Of a stretch of 64,000 bases of DNA, positions 8,583 to 17,386 are shown one piece after another. Position numbers and translations under genes: made by a program. Every line of letters starts with the position of its first letter. Within the stretch, counting starts at the first letter, position 1. Below the pieces are notes generated by a model. The model saw nothing but the letters and a program-made list of their open reading frames with translations, was not told the origin of the DNA and searched no databases. This DNA is from an uncultured Rhodocyclaceae bacterium (lineage in GTDB: Bacteria; Pseudomonadota; Gammaproteobacteria; Burkholderiales; Rhodocyclaceae). The DNA lies in assembly GCA_907163225.1 (NCBI GenBank), contig OU015322.1, positions 1,775,001-1,839,000 of the forward strand. Reading direction: 5' to 3'.

Positions 8583-9805
8583 CCCAGACCACCCAGTTCG
8601 CGACCTTGTTCGGCATCGACCGCCTGATCGCCGACCCCGCCCTGCGCCGCCCGCTGGCCGGCAAACGCGTCGCCCTGCTCGCCCACCCCGCCTCTGTCAC
8701 CGCCGAGTTGACCCACTCGCTCGACGCCCTGGCCGCGCTGCCCGACATCAGGCTGAGCGCCGCCTTCGGCCCCCAGCACGGCCTGCGTGGCGACAAGCAG
8801 GACAATATGGTCGAGTCGCCCGACTTCCTCGACCCACAACTCGGCATCCCGGTCTTCAGCCTGTACGGCGAAGTGCGGCGGCCAACCGACGCCATGATGG
8901 ACACCTTCGACGTCCTGCTCGTCGACCTGCAGGATCTCGGTTGCCGCATCTACACCTTCATCACCACGCTGCGCTACGTGCTCGAAGCCGCCGCCAAACA
9001 TGGAAAGAGCGTCTGGGTGCTTGACCGCCCAAACCCGGCCGGTCGGCCCGTCGAGGGCCTGACCCTGCGCGATGGCTGGGAGAGCTTCGTCGGCGCCGGC
9101 GCCATGCCCATGCGTCACGGCCTGACCATGGGCGAACTCGGCCACTGGTTCATCGCCACGCTCAAGCTGGACGTCGATTACCAGGTGATCACCATGCAAG
9201 GCTGGCAGCCCGACGCCGCGCCCGGCTACGGCTGGCCGCTGGGCGAACGCACCTGGATCAACCCCAGCCCGAATGCCCCCAACCTGTGGATGGCCCGCGC
9301 CTACGCCGGCACCGTGATGCTCGAAGGCGCGACCTTGAGCGAAGGTCGCGGCACAACGCGACCGCTCGAACTGTTCGGCGCACCGGACATCGACGCCCGC
9401 GCTGTGCTGGCCGAGATGGAACGCTTTGCGCCGCAGTGGCTCAAGGGTTGCAAGCTGCGCGAATGCTGGTTCGAGCCGACCTTCCACAAGCACGCCGGCA
9501 AGCTGAACCACGGCATCCAGATCCACTGCGAAGGGCCGTACTACGATCATGCCGCCTTCAAACCCTGGCGCATCCAGGCGCTCGCCTTCAAAGCCATCCG
9601 CCGTCTTTACCCCGAGTACCCATTGTGGCGCAACTTCGCCTACGAGTACGAACACGACCGACTGGCTATCGACCTGATCAACGGCTCGCCGTTGTTGCGC
9701 GAATGGGTCGATGATTCGGCCACCGTGACAGACGATCTCGACCGATTGGCCAAAGCCGACGAAGCTGCGTGGCAGCAACAGACGCAGGATTTCCGACGCT
9801 ACTGA
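8579..9805 (+). CDS. DUF1343 / NamZ-type exo-beta-N-acetylmuramidase
   Basis: A 408-aa protein of the DUF1343 family; the characterised member NamZ of Bacillus removes terminal MurNAc from peptidoglycan fragments. Family signatures are AFGPQHGLRGDKQDNM, the FSLYGEVRRPT stretch, VDLQDLGCRIYTFI, and VLDRPNPAGRPVEG. The later block YAGTVMLEGATLSEGRGTTRP is strongly conserved. There is no signal peptide, so a cytoplasmic or otherwise exported role in wall-sugar recycling is likely. It follows the DOMON gene with a 4-bp overlap. Activity is transferred from the family, not shown here. Confidence 0.86.
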   Translation: MTQTTQFATLFGIDRLIADPALRRPLAGKRVALLAHPASVTAELTHSLDALAALPDIRLSAAFGPQHGLRGDKQDNMVESPDFLDPQLGIPVFSLYGEVRRPTDAMMDTFDVLLVDLQDLGCRIYTFITTLRYVLEAAAKHGKSVWVLDRPNPAGRPVEGLTLRDGWESFVGAGAMPMRHGLTMGELGHWFIATLKLDVDYQVITMQGWQPDAAPGYGWPLGERTWINPSPNAPNLWMARAYAGTVMLEGATLSEGRGTTRPLELFGAPDIDARAVLAEMERFAPQWLKGCKLRECWFEPTFHKHAGKLNHGIQIHCEGPYYDHAAFKPWRIQALAFKAIRRLYPEYPLWRNFAYEYEHDRLAIDLINGSPLLREWVDDSATVTDDLDRLAKADEAAWQQQTQDFRRY

Positions 9806-9903
9806 CCCCCCAATCAACACCGCGTCATACGGAAACTGCTACCCATAATTGACGCCTGTTGTTAGTATCAACCGACACGGCCAGATGGCCAAACGAGGCT
9901 TTT

Positions 9904-12900
9904 GTGCACGCTTGCATCCCTACGGCAGTCGATCTCTGGCTCTGTCGAGCCATGGCTACGTTCTGCCTGCTGCTTGGCCTTGCGCAGGCCAGCATGGCGG
10001 AATCGCAACCCGCCGCCCCGGAAACAACGATGGGTCGTACGGCCACAGAAACATCTGCTGGCCCTAGGACCACAGAAGCAACGGCTGGCCGTACGGTCAA
10101 CGGGAAAAAGGTCGCCAAATTCGCCGTTCTCGCCTTTCGCCCGCCGGCCGAAACGGCCGCACGCTGGCAACCGCTGATCGACTACCTCAACAATCAAAAT
10201 ATCGGCCAGCGGGTTGAACTCGTAGCCCTGAATCAAAAAGAGCTGGAAGCCGCCATCCGTGAAAAACGGGTGGATGTCGTGCTGACCCAGCCGGCCCACT
10301 ATATTTTGCTGACCCAACGCGAAGATCTGCTCTCGCCCCTCGCCACGCTGATCGAAAGACAGGGCGACAAGCCCTTGTCCAGCCTGGGCGGTGTCATTGC
10401 CACGCGGGCCGAACAGAAAGACATCCAGAATCTGTCCGACCTGCGTGGCAAACGCATCGCAACCAGCAACAAGGGCGAACTTGGCGGCTACATGGTGCAG
10501 GCCTATGAACTGAAACAACGGGGAGTTCACCTCCCGGACGAGGCAAAAATCGTCGAAACAGGCCCTAGCCAGGATCAGGCGATTGTCGAGTTGCTGGCCG
10601 GCAACGTCGATGCTGCCTTTGTGCGCACCGGCCTCATCGAGGCCATGGAAAAGGAAAAGAAACTGGACGTCCGGCGCCTGCGCATCATCAACGCCAAAGA
10701 CGACGGCTTTCCCCTACTGCATTCGACCCGACTCTATCCGCAATGGCCCATGGCTGCGATGCCCTGGGCCAACGAACACTTCGCCCGCCAGCTGGCCGCC
10801 GCGATACTGACCTTGCCGCACGGTGGCGAAACCGCCACGGCAGCCAACATTTACGGTTTCAGCATCCCCGCCGACTACCGCCCGGTCGAAGACATGTTGC
10901 GCCAGATGCGTCTGCCGCCATTCGACGCTGTCCCCAGCATCAGTTTTGGCGAAGTACTTGCGCAGTACGCCTGGCTGATCGCCCTTGTCGGCCTGCTGGT
11001 CTTCGGTGGCATCCTTTACGCCATCAGAACCCTGCTGAGCGCCAATCGGAGCCTCGAGGCCGAGCGCGCTCGTGCCAAGGTTACAATGGCTGAGCTGACA
11101 TCGACCGAAGCCCGTTTCCGGGCTATCTTCGAAAACGTCGATGCCCTGTCCATTCAAGGCTACCTGGCCGATGGCACCGTCGCCTACTGGAATCATGCCT
11201 CGCAAACGCTCTACGGCTACACCCCGGAAGAAGCACTCGGCAAATCACTGCTTGAACTGATCATCCCCCATGCCATGCACGACGGCGTGCGTAGCGCCGT
11301 GCAATGGATGTTCGAGCACAAGACCAGTATCCCGGCCGGTCGTATGACCCTGCGCCACAAAAATGGAAAACCGGTCGAGGTTTATTCCAGCCACGCGATT
11401 CTGGAAACGGCGGATCGCGGCCCGATGATGTTCTGCCTGGACATTGATCTGGCTGATCTGACCAGCGCCGAACGCGCGCTGATCGAGAGCGAAGCTCGCC
11501 AGCGCATGATATTTGAAACGCTGGGTGAGGGCATATTCGGCACAGACACCTACGGTGTCTGCAACTTCATGAACCCGGCCGGGCTGGCGCTGCTCGGCTA
11601 CGAAGAAGCCGAAGTGCTGGGCAAATACGCCCACGCGCTGTTCCATCATCACCGCCCTGACGGCTCGCCGTATCAAGCCACCGAATGTCCGCTTAACCTC
11701 ACGGCTCAGGATGGCAAGCTGCGCCGAACGGAAGAGGTGTTCTGGCGCAAGAATGGTACGGCCTTCCCGGTGCGCCTGACCGTTTCGCCCAATCGCCGCG
11801 ACGGTGTCGTCATCGGTGTCGTCGTCGCTTTTTCCGACATCAGCGAAAACCTTCACCACGCCAAAGAGCTCGAAGAAAGCCGCCAGAACCTTGAGGCGCA
11901 AGTGGAACAGCGCACCGAGCAACTCGAAATCGCCCGTCAGGCAGCCGAGGCGGCAAGCCGCTCGAAGAGCGCCTTCCTGGCCAACATGAGCCACGAAATC
12001 CGCACGCCGCTCAATGCCGTTCTGGGCATGGTCCACCTGCTGCGCCGGGACAACCCGACGATGGTTCAAGTCGACCGCCTCGACAAGATCGATAGCGCGT
12101 CACAGCATTTGCTCGCCGTCATCAATGACATTCTCGATATTTCCAAGATCGAAGCCGGCAAACTGCAACTTGATGAAACCAAGGTTGACATCAACATCAT
12201 CCTCAAGCGCGTCGTTTCCGTACTCGGCGAGCGTGCCCGCGAAAAAGGCCTGGAACTCCTGACCGAGTCTGATCCGTTCGAGCACTCACTGATCGGCGAC
12301 CCGACGCGGATCACACAATGCCTGATCAACTACACCGCCAACGCGATCAAATTCACCGATCAGGGCCGCGTCACCATCAGGGCGCGCAGCATTTCGGAGA
12401 ACATCAATGGCGTGCAACTCCGCTTCGAGGTCGAAGACACCGGAATTGGCATTGTCGAGGAATCCATCCCACGCCTGTTTGGCATTTTCGAGCAGGCCGA
12501 CAGCTCAACCAGCCGGAAGTTTGGTGGAACCGGCCTTGGCCTGGCCATCACCCGCCGCCTGGCCGAACTGATGGGCGGCCGCGTTGGGGTCACCAGTCGC
12601 CTCGGTGCCGGCAGCCGTTTCTGGTTTACGGCGCGCCTGAAACCCGGTGACGAAGCCATGGATGTACTGAGCTCCACCTTTGCCGGGATGACAATGCAGG
12701 CCGTGCATGACACGCTGGCCGGGCGCCACGTGCTGATCGTTGAGGACGAGCCAATCAACCGCGAAATCTCGCTGGAACTGCTCAGCGAATACGACATCAC
12801 TGCCGACACGGCAGAAAATGGGCGGCAGGCGCTCGAACTGCTCAAAACAAAAACCTACGATCTGGTCCTGATGGACATGCAGATGCCGGAAATGGATGGT

Positions 12901-13086
12901 CTTGAAGCCACCCGCCACATCCGCGCCCAGCAGCAATACACCTTGCTGCCCATCATCGCGATGACCGCAAACGCCTTCGCGGAAGATCGCGAACGCTGCC
13001 TGAAAGCCGGAATGAACGACTTCATCGTCAAACCGGTCGATCCGGAAGAGCTCAAGATGCTGCTGCTGCACTACCTGGCGTCGTAG
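9904..13086 (+). CDS. Hybrid sensor histidine kinase with PhnD-like periplasmic sensor
   Basis: About 1060 aa. In order: signal peptide (hydrophobic core [15 protein letters not shown]), a Thr/Ala-rich linker made largely of repeat DNA (residues about 44-72), a PhnD/SsuA-type binding domain (about 75-330), one membrane helix (about 355-378), two PAS domains (about 400-510 and 535-650), a coiled coil, HisKA with phospho-acceptor His in [16 protein letters not shown] (about 695), HATPase with DTGIGI and GGTGLGLAI, and a receiver domain (about 940-1060) with [13 protein letters not shown]. The periplasmic domain probably senses an anion or small organic ligand. GTG 9904 is chosen because an ACGAGG site lies 5-10 bases ahead; ATG 9952 is the alternative. 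No response regulator gene is adjacent. Confidence 0.88.
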   Translation: MHACIPTAVDLWLCRAMATFCLLLGLAQASMAESQPAAPETTMGRTATETSAGPRTTEATAGRTVNGKKVAKFAVLAFRPPAETAARWQPLIDYLNNQNIGQRVELVALNQKELEAAIREKRVDVVLTQPAHYILLTQREDLLSPLATLIERQGDKPLSSLGGVIATRAEQKDIQNLSDLRGKRIATSNKGELGGYMVQAYELKQRGVHLPDEAKIVETGPSQDQAIVELLAGNVDAAFVRTGLIEAMEKEKKLDVRRLRIINAKDDGFPLLHSTRLYPQWPMAAMPWANEHFARQLAAAILTLPHGGETATAANIYGFSIPADYRPVEDMLRQMRLPPFDAVPSISFGEVLAQYAWLIALVGLLVFGGILYAIRTLLSANRSLEAERARAKVTMAELTSTEARFRAIFENVDALSIQGYLADGTVAYWNHASQTLYGYTPEEALGKSLLELIIPHAMHDGVRSAVQWMFEHKTSIPAGRMTLRHKNGKPVEVYSSHAILETADRGPMMFCLDIDLADLTSAERALIESEARQRMIFETLGEGIFGTDTYGVCNFMNPAGLALLGYEEAEVLGKYAHALFHHHRPDGSPYQATECPLNLTAQDGKLRRTEEVFWRKNGTAFPVRLTVSPNRRDGVVIGVVVAFSDISENLHHAKELEESRQNLEAQVEQRTEQLEIARQAAEAASRSKSAFLANMSHEIRTPLNAVLGMVHLLRRDNPTMVQVDRLDKIDSASQHLLAVINDILDISKIEAGKLQLDETKVDINIILKRVVSVLGERAREKGLELLTESDPFEHSLIGDPTRITQCLINYTANAIKFTDQGRVTIRARSISENINGVQLRFEVEDTGIGIVEESIPRLFGIFEQADSSTSRKFGGTGLGLAITRRLAELMGGRVGVTSRLGAGSRFWFTARLKPGDEAMDVLSSTFAGMTMQAVHDTLAGRHVLIVEDEPINREISLELLSEYDITADTAENGRQALELLKTKTYDLVLMDMQMPEMDGLEATRHIRAQQQYTLLPIIAMTANAFAEDRERCLKAGMNDFIVKPVDPEELKMLLLHYLAS
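10036..10121 (-). repeat. Long-form dispersed repeat (A block plus two B blocks) inside kinase gene
   Basis: Two 23-bp B blocks, 10041-10063 and 10068-10090, repeat with a 27-bp period. They are separated by the palindromic tetramers GTAC, CTAG and GTAC. The segment is bounded by the 9-bp inverted repeat CGTACGGCC (10036-10044) and GGCCGTACG (10087-10095). A reverse-oriented A block follows to 10121. In the kinase frame it encodes RTATETSAG, then PRTTEATAG, then RTVNGKK. Confidence 0.8.
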
Positions 13087-14744
13087 CGACGAATTACCCG
13101 CTCGGCGGCCAGGACGCCACGATATTGCGCTTCTTCGAACAAGGAAAACCCGGACAAATCGGCATGCGCCAAGGTGATGCGCGGGCTTTCAAAATTGGCC
13201 AATTTTTCCCGTTGACCCTGGGGCCAGCCGTTGTTTCTATGGTCGTGGAAGATGCTGCCCGGCACCGGACGGCGCATGGCGTGACCGTTGCGGAAGATAT
13301 CGAGGCGCGTCGTCAGCTTGCGGATGTCTGGATGGGCTCGCTCCAGTTCGGAAAGAATCCCTTCGGCCCACGCTTCGCGCGGCATATCAAGCAATAATCG
13401 GCGCCCTTCGGCCGGGGTGACATCATGCAGCGCGCGATAATAGGTGAAAACCGTACCGCTCAGCCGGCGGCGAATCAATTGGTGCGTGGCTGTTACGTAG
13501 CCAAGGCCGGGGCTGTCATGGAACACGTTGTCCCACGCCGCCGGTGCGCCGTGCCGCTCTTCCGGCAGGTCGGAAAGATGCAGGTTGGCCGTCAGCCACG
13601 GCGCGTAATCGCCGGCCAGTGCCGCCGCTTTCAATTCGCCGGGCATGGCGGGCCAGACACGCGGCAAGACAAAAGCCGGGGCCGCCCAAATCAACTGCCT
13701 GGCTTCAAATCGAACCGTCTTTTCACCAACGAGGGCATCGACCGAAACACTGCCCCTCCCTTCCTCGATGCGCCAGACCATGGCGCCGGTAATGATTCTC
13801 TGACCAGCCTTTCGAGCCAGACCGCAGGCAAGCCAGGCATTGCCTTCGGGTGCAGTCAGCACCGTATCGCTCGCCGCATTGGCCGCCTCGCCGTTGCGGC
13901 AGGCAAAATAGTGTAGCCCCGCCCAAGCCGAAACCTGATCATGCGCCATGCCGTAATCGTCGCGACAAGCGTAGTTGGCCAGCCAGTGAAGCGTTGGCGC
14001 CGTGAAGCCGTTGTCGTTCAACCACTGCGCGAAGGAAATCCGGTCGAGTTCGCGCCACGCCCGGTCGCCGCTGGACAGCGCCATCGGGATAGCAAAGATG
14101 CGGCGGCCATCGCTGCCTTTGGCCTGCTTGAGTTCGTCCATCCGCAGCTGAAATAGCCGCTGCTGCTCGCGCTCGGCGGCATCGACGCCGCGATGGGGCA
14201 GCAAACCTTCCTCCCAAAGACCGTTGCGATAAACCCGCTCCTGCGGCGTGCCGCATAGATAGCGCTCGTCATAGATCGGCCGGGCAGCGCCCGGATCGCC
14301 GTGCAAGACGCCCAGTTCGGCCAGCAGCGCACGCACATGAACCGACTCCCGCGTCGGCAGCGGCAGGTAGTGCGCGCCCCAAGGGTAAGCAACCAGCGAC
14401 GATTGCCCGGCACGGGAGTTGCCACCGGCTTCGCTTTCCATTTCAAGCAACAAAAAGTCGTCGACCGCGCCCCGGAGGCGGCGGGGCCTTGGGCTCAAGT
14501 CCCCTTGTGGGGCAACACTCGCCAGTTTCCAAGCGGCCGACAGGCCGGAAATGCCACCGCCAACGATCAACACGCCTGTCTTGCGCGTTTCGCTGGGCGA
14601 CGGAAAGCCGCCGTCCCGCAAGCGATGGCCGAGCGCGTGATTCATGCCCAGCAATTCGCCGGGCGGCAGGGGATGTTTGGCGGGTGCGCATCCGGCCAGG
14701 GCGGCAGCCCCGACGATGCGCAGAAAATCCCGCCGGTCAGTCAA
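13071..14744 (-). CDS. Tat-exported FAD-dependent oxidoreductase (amine oxidase-like)
   Basis: A 557-aa flavoprotein. The TTG start at 14744 is chosen because it gives the twin-arginine signal DRRDFLRIVGAAALAGCAP with a lipobox-like LAGC; starting at the ATG at 14643 would lose it. The dinucleotide-binding fingerprint is VLIVGGGISGLSAAWKLA near residue 50. The C-terminal flavin region ITLAHADLSGFSLFEEAQYRG is conserved. The substrate is unknown. Relatives often sit beside membrane spermidine synthase, DUF350 and DUF4178 genes, which are elsewhere in this window. Residues about 499-518 are encoded by a long-form repeat (HDHRNNGWPQGQREKLANF). The start overlaps the ftsX stop. The end overlaps the convergent kinase gene by 16 bp. 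Confidence 0.82.
   Translation of the reverse strand: MTDRRDFLRIVGAAALAGCAPAKHPLPPGELLGMNHALGHRLRDGGFPSPSETRKTGVLIVGGGISGLSAAWKLASVAPQGDLSPRPRRLRGAVDDFLLLEMESEAGGNSRAGQSSLVAYPWGAHYLPLPTRESVHVRALLAELGVLHGDPGAARPIYDERYLCGTPQERVYRNGLWEEGLLPHRGVDAAEREQQRLFQLRMDELKQAKGSDGRRIFAIPMALSSGDRAWRELDRISFAQWLNDNGFTAPTLHWLANYACRDDYGMAHDQVSAWAGLHYFACRNGEAANAASDTVLTAPEGNAWLACGLARKAGQRIITGAMVWRIEEGRGSVSVDALVGEKTVRFEARQLIWAAPAFVLPRVWPAMPGELKAAALAGDYAPWLTANLHLSDLPEERHGAPAAWDNVFHDSPGLGYVTATHQLIRRRLSGTVFTYYRALHDVTPAEGRRLLLDMPREAWAEGILSELERAHPDIRKLTTRLDIFRNGHAMRRPVPGSIFHDHRNNGWPQGQREKLANFESPRITLAHADLSGFSLFEEAQYRGVLAAERVIRRYDAR
13191..13247 (+). repeat. Long-form dispersed repeat inside FAD oxidoreductase gene
   Basis: The A block (AAATTGGCCAATTTTTCCC then GTTGACC) is followed by a B block at 13222-13244 reading GGCCAGCCGTTG, then TTTCTATGGTC. 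The B block differs from the second kinase copy at two positions. It is read by the host gene in a different frame from the other two long copies. Confidence 0.8.
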
Positions 14745-15636
14745 ATTTGCGCAGCGACAAACTGACGGAAAGCTGGGCGCCAACCCAACCCAGCAGCGCA
14801 CCGAGACCGGCCAGCAAAACCACTTCAACGATACCCGGCAAACGCAGACTGAACGTCCCGCCATAGAGCGCCGCCAGTTCGCCGACCGGCCCAGCCAGCA
14901 TGCGCAACGCCCCCACCACCAGTGCCGCAGCCAACAGACCGCCGAACGCACCCTGCAAGGCGCCAAAGTAGTAGAACGGCCGACGGATGAAGGCATCGGT
15001 GGCACCGATCATCCGTGCCACTTCGATTTCAGCCGATTGCGCCATAACCTGCAGGCGAATGGTGTTGAAGGTCACGGCAACCAGCCCGGCCCCGAACAGC
15101 CCGGCCAGCATCCACAGCGCCAACTTGCCGAGACGGAGGAAAGCATCGAAACGTTTGACCCAGGCCGAATCGAGCTGGACGTGCGCGACCTTCGGCCAGC
15201 CGGCGATTTCCTTGCGCAGAATTTCCAGCGCTTCTGGCTCGGTGTTGGCCGGATCGACGATGAAGGCATCGGGCAGCGGATTGCGCGGCAGACTGGCGAC
15301 GATTTCCGCCATGCCTTCGCTAGCTTGCATGCGCTTCAGCGCCTCTTCCTTCGGCACGAAACGCCACTTGCCGTTCGCTGCCTGACGCAACCGGTTTTCG
15401 ATTTCGCCAACGTCCTTCTTGCTGGCGTCGAGATTCATGAACAGGCTGATCTGCTGCACACCCGAGGCATTGCTGCCGAGAGCCCGCAGATTGTCGAGCG
15501 CAATGTAGCCGAATGCCGGCAGGGTCAGGGCAATGCCGATCACCAGCAGCGACAGCAGCGTGTTGAGCGGCGTCGCCCACAGGCGGCGGAAGGCCGACGC
15601 GAACGCGGCGCGATGGAGGGAAAGCCAGGTATTCAT
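14737..15636 (-). CDS. ftsX: Cell division protein FtsX
   Basis: A 299-aa inner-membrane protein with four membrane helices: one near residues 20-45, and three in the C-terminal half around LWMLAGLFGAGLVAVTF, GGLLAAALVVGALRML and VEVVLLAGLGALLGWVG. The periplasmic loop between helices 1 and 2 binds peptidoglycan hydrolase activators in characterised species. It forms the FtsEX complex with the gene just upstream, overlapping it by 4 bp (ATGA). Its stop lies within the first codons of the FAD oxidoreductase. Confidence 0.94.
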   Translation of the reverse strand: MNTWLSLHRAAFASAFRRLWATPLNTLLSLLVIGIALTLPAFGYIALDNLRALGSNASGVQQISLFMNLDASKKDVGEIENRLRQAANGKWRFVPKEEALKRMQASEGMAEIVASLPRNPLPDAFIVDPANTEPEALEILRKEIAGWPKVAHVQLDSAWVKRFDAFLRLGKLALWMLAGLFGAGLVAVTFNTIRLQVMAQSAEIEVARMIGATDAFIRRPFYYFGALQGAFGGLLAAALVVGALRMLAGPVGELAALYGGTFSLRLPGIVEVVLLAGLGALLGWVGAQLSVSLSLRKFD

Positions 15637-16283
15637 AGCAGCCGCCCGTGATCCAGGCGCAACACATTCGGGTGATAGCGCTCGATCCAGCTTTGGTCGT
15701 GCGTAGCGACGACGACGGTGACGCCGACACGATGGAAATCCGCAAAAATATCCAGAATCGCCGCGCCGGATTCAGCATCGAGGTTGCCCGTCGGCTCATC
15801 GGCCAGCAGCACCGTCGGGCGATTGACCACGGCCCGGGCAATGGCCAGACGCTGTTGTTCGCCCCCGGAAAGAGCGATCGGATTGGCCTTTTCGCGTAGC
15901 AGCAAGCCAACCTTGTCGAGCGCCGCCTGCCCCCGACGAATCGCCTCACGCCGTGGCAAGCCGGCGATTTGCAGCGGCAGCAGCACGTTCTCCAGCGCAC
16001 TGCGGTCGAACAGCAATTTTTGATCCTGAAAAACCAGCCCGAAATGGCGGCGGACATGCGGAATCGCGCTGCGCCGCATGGCTGACAGGTTCTGGCCATT
16101 GACCACCAGGCTGCCCGAGGTTGGCCGCTCGATGGTCGAGATCAGCTTGACCAGCGTCGTCTTGCCGGCGCCGGAGTGGCCGGTAATGAGCACCATCTGC
16201 CCGGCCACGATCTCGAAACTGACGTCCTTGACGGCCTCGAAGCCACCCGGATAACGCTTGGTCAGGTTGCTGGCAACAATCAT
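15633..16283 (-). CDS. ftsE: Cell division ATP-binding protein FtsE
   Basis: A 216-aa ABC ATPase, the cytoplasmic partner of FtsX. Walker A is GHSGAGKTTL near residue 36, the ABC signature is LSGGEQQRLAIA, and Walker B is VLLADEPTGNLD. Size and start are standard. It overlaps ftsY upstream and ftsX downstream by 4 bp each, giving the classic ftsYEX operon. Confidence 0.96.
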   Translation of the reverse strand: MIVASNLTKRYPGGFEAVKDVSFEIVAGQMVLITGHSGAGKTTLVKLISTIERPTSGSLVVNGQNLSAMRRSAIPHVRRHFGLVFQDQKLLFDRSALENVLLPLQIAGLPRREAIRRGQAALDKVGLLLREKANPIALSGGEQQRLAIARAVVNRPTVLLADEPTGNLDAESGAAILDIFADFHRVGVTVVVATHDQSWIERYHPNVLRLDHGRLL

Positions 16284-17257
16284 TGCTCGAACATCGCATC
16301 CACAAAATCACGCGCCGAGAAGGGGCGCAGATCGTCGATCTGCTCGCCGACGCCGATGAAACGGATCGGCTTCGGACACTGCCGGGCAATCGCTGTGACG
16401 ACGCCGCCCTTGGCCGTGCCGTCGAGCTTGGTCAGGACCAGGCCGGTGATGTTGATCGCCTTATCGAAGGCCTTGACCTGCTGCAGCGCGTTCTGGCCGA
16501 TGTTGGCATCGAGCACGAGCAAGGTTTCGTGCGGGCCGGTCGGGTCGATTTTCTGGATCACGCGACGCACCTTGGCGATTTCTTCCATCAGGTGCAGTTG
16601 CGTCGGCAGGCGGCCGGCGGTGTCGGCCAGCACGATGTCGATGCCGCGCGCCTTGGCAGCGGAAATGGCGTCGAACACCACAGCCGCGGGGTCGCCGTTA
16701 TCCTGAGCGATGACTGTGACGTTGTTGCGTTCCCCCCAGGTTTCCAGCTGTTCGCGGGCAGCGGCACGGAAGGTGTCGCCGGCGGCGAGCAACACGCTCT
16801 TGCCCTGCATCTGGAAATATTTGGCCAGTTTGCCGATCGAGGTTGTCTTGCCAGCGCCGTTGACCCCGGCAATCATGATCACGAAAGGCTTGTGCGTCGA
16901 CACATCGAGCGGTTTCTCAAGCGGCTGCAGGGTTTCCAGCAGCGCATCGTGCAGCGCCTTCTGAATCGCTTCCGGCGTATCGAGCTTGTCGCGCTTGGCG
17001 GCCTTTTTCAGTTCGTCGAGCAGATGCTGAGTTGCTTCAACGCCACAATCGCTGGTCAGCAGCAGCGTTTCCAGCTCTTCGAGCAGTTCGTCGTCGACCT
17101 TGCCGCGCGAAAAAATGGTCTTGAGCTTGCCGCCCCACTGGGCGCGGGTCTTGGCCAGCCCTTTGAACAGGCGCTCGCGCCAGCTGGGCGCAGCAGCGGT
17201 TTCGGCCGCAACATCGGCCTTCTTGTCGGAGCCGGATTTTTTCAGGAAACTGAACAT
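16280..17257 (-). CDS. ftsY: Signal recognition particle receptor FtsY
   Basis: A 325-aa SRP receptor GTPase that docks ribosome-SRP complexes at the inner membrane. The short charged N-terminal A region (to about residue 30) is followed by the N domain and the G domain, with P-loop GVNGAGKTTSIGKLA, DTAGRLPTQ, and VLTKLDGTAKGG. The C-terminus FIGVGEQIDDLRPF is typical. It is first in the ftsYEX operon; the divergent M16 peptidase starts 130 bp away. Confidence 0.96.
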   Translation of the reverse strand: MFSFLKKSGSDKKADVAAETAAAPSWRERLFKGLAKTRAQWGGKLKTIFSRGKVDDELLEELETLLLTSDCGVEATQHLLDELKKAAKRDKLDTPEAIQKALHDALLETLQPLEKPLDVSTHKPFVIMIAGVNGAGKTTSIGKLAKYFQMQGKSVLLAAGDTFRAAAREQLETWGERNNVTVIAQDNGDPAAVVFDAISAAKARGIDIVLADTAGRLPTQLHLMEEIAKVRRVIQKIDPTGPHETLLVLDANIGQNALQQVKAFDKAINITGLVLTKLDGTAKGGVVTAIARQCPKPIRFIGVGEQIDDLRPFSARDFVDAMFEQ

Positions 17258-17386
17258 GGGAATAGGTGTCTCAAGCGGGGTCTGAAGCCTTGCTGACAGG
17301 CGGCCGGCAAGCCGTTAAGATGCCGTCCGGATCGATGCAAAATCAACCACGAATTCTAGCAGAAAGCCCCGCTCACGCCCCTCGCC

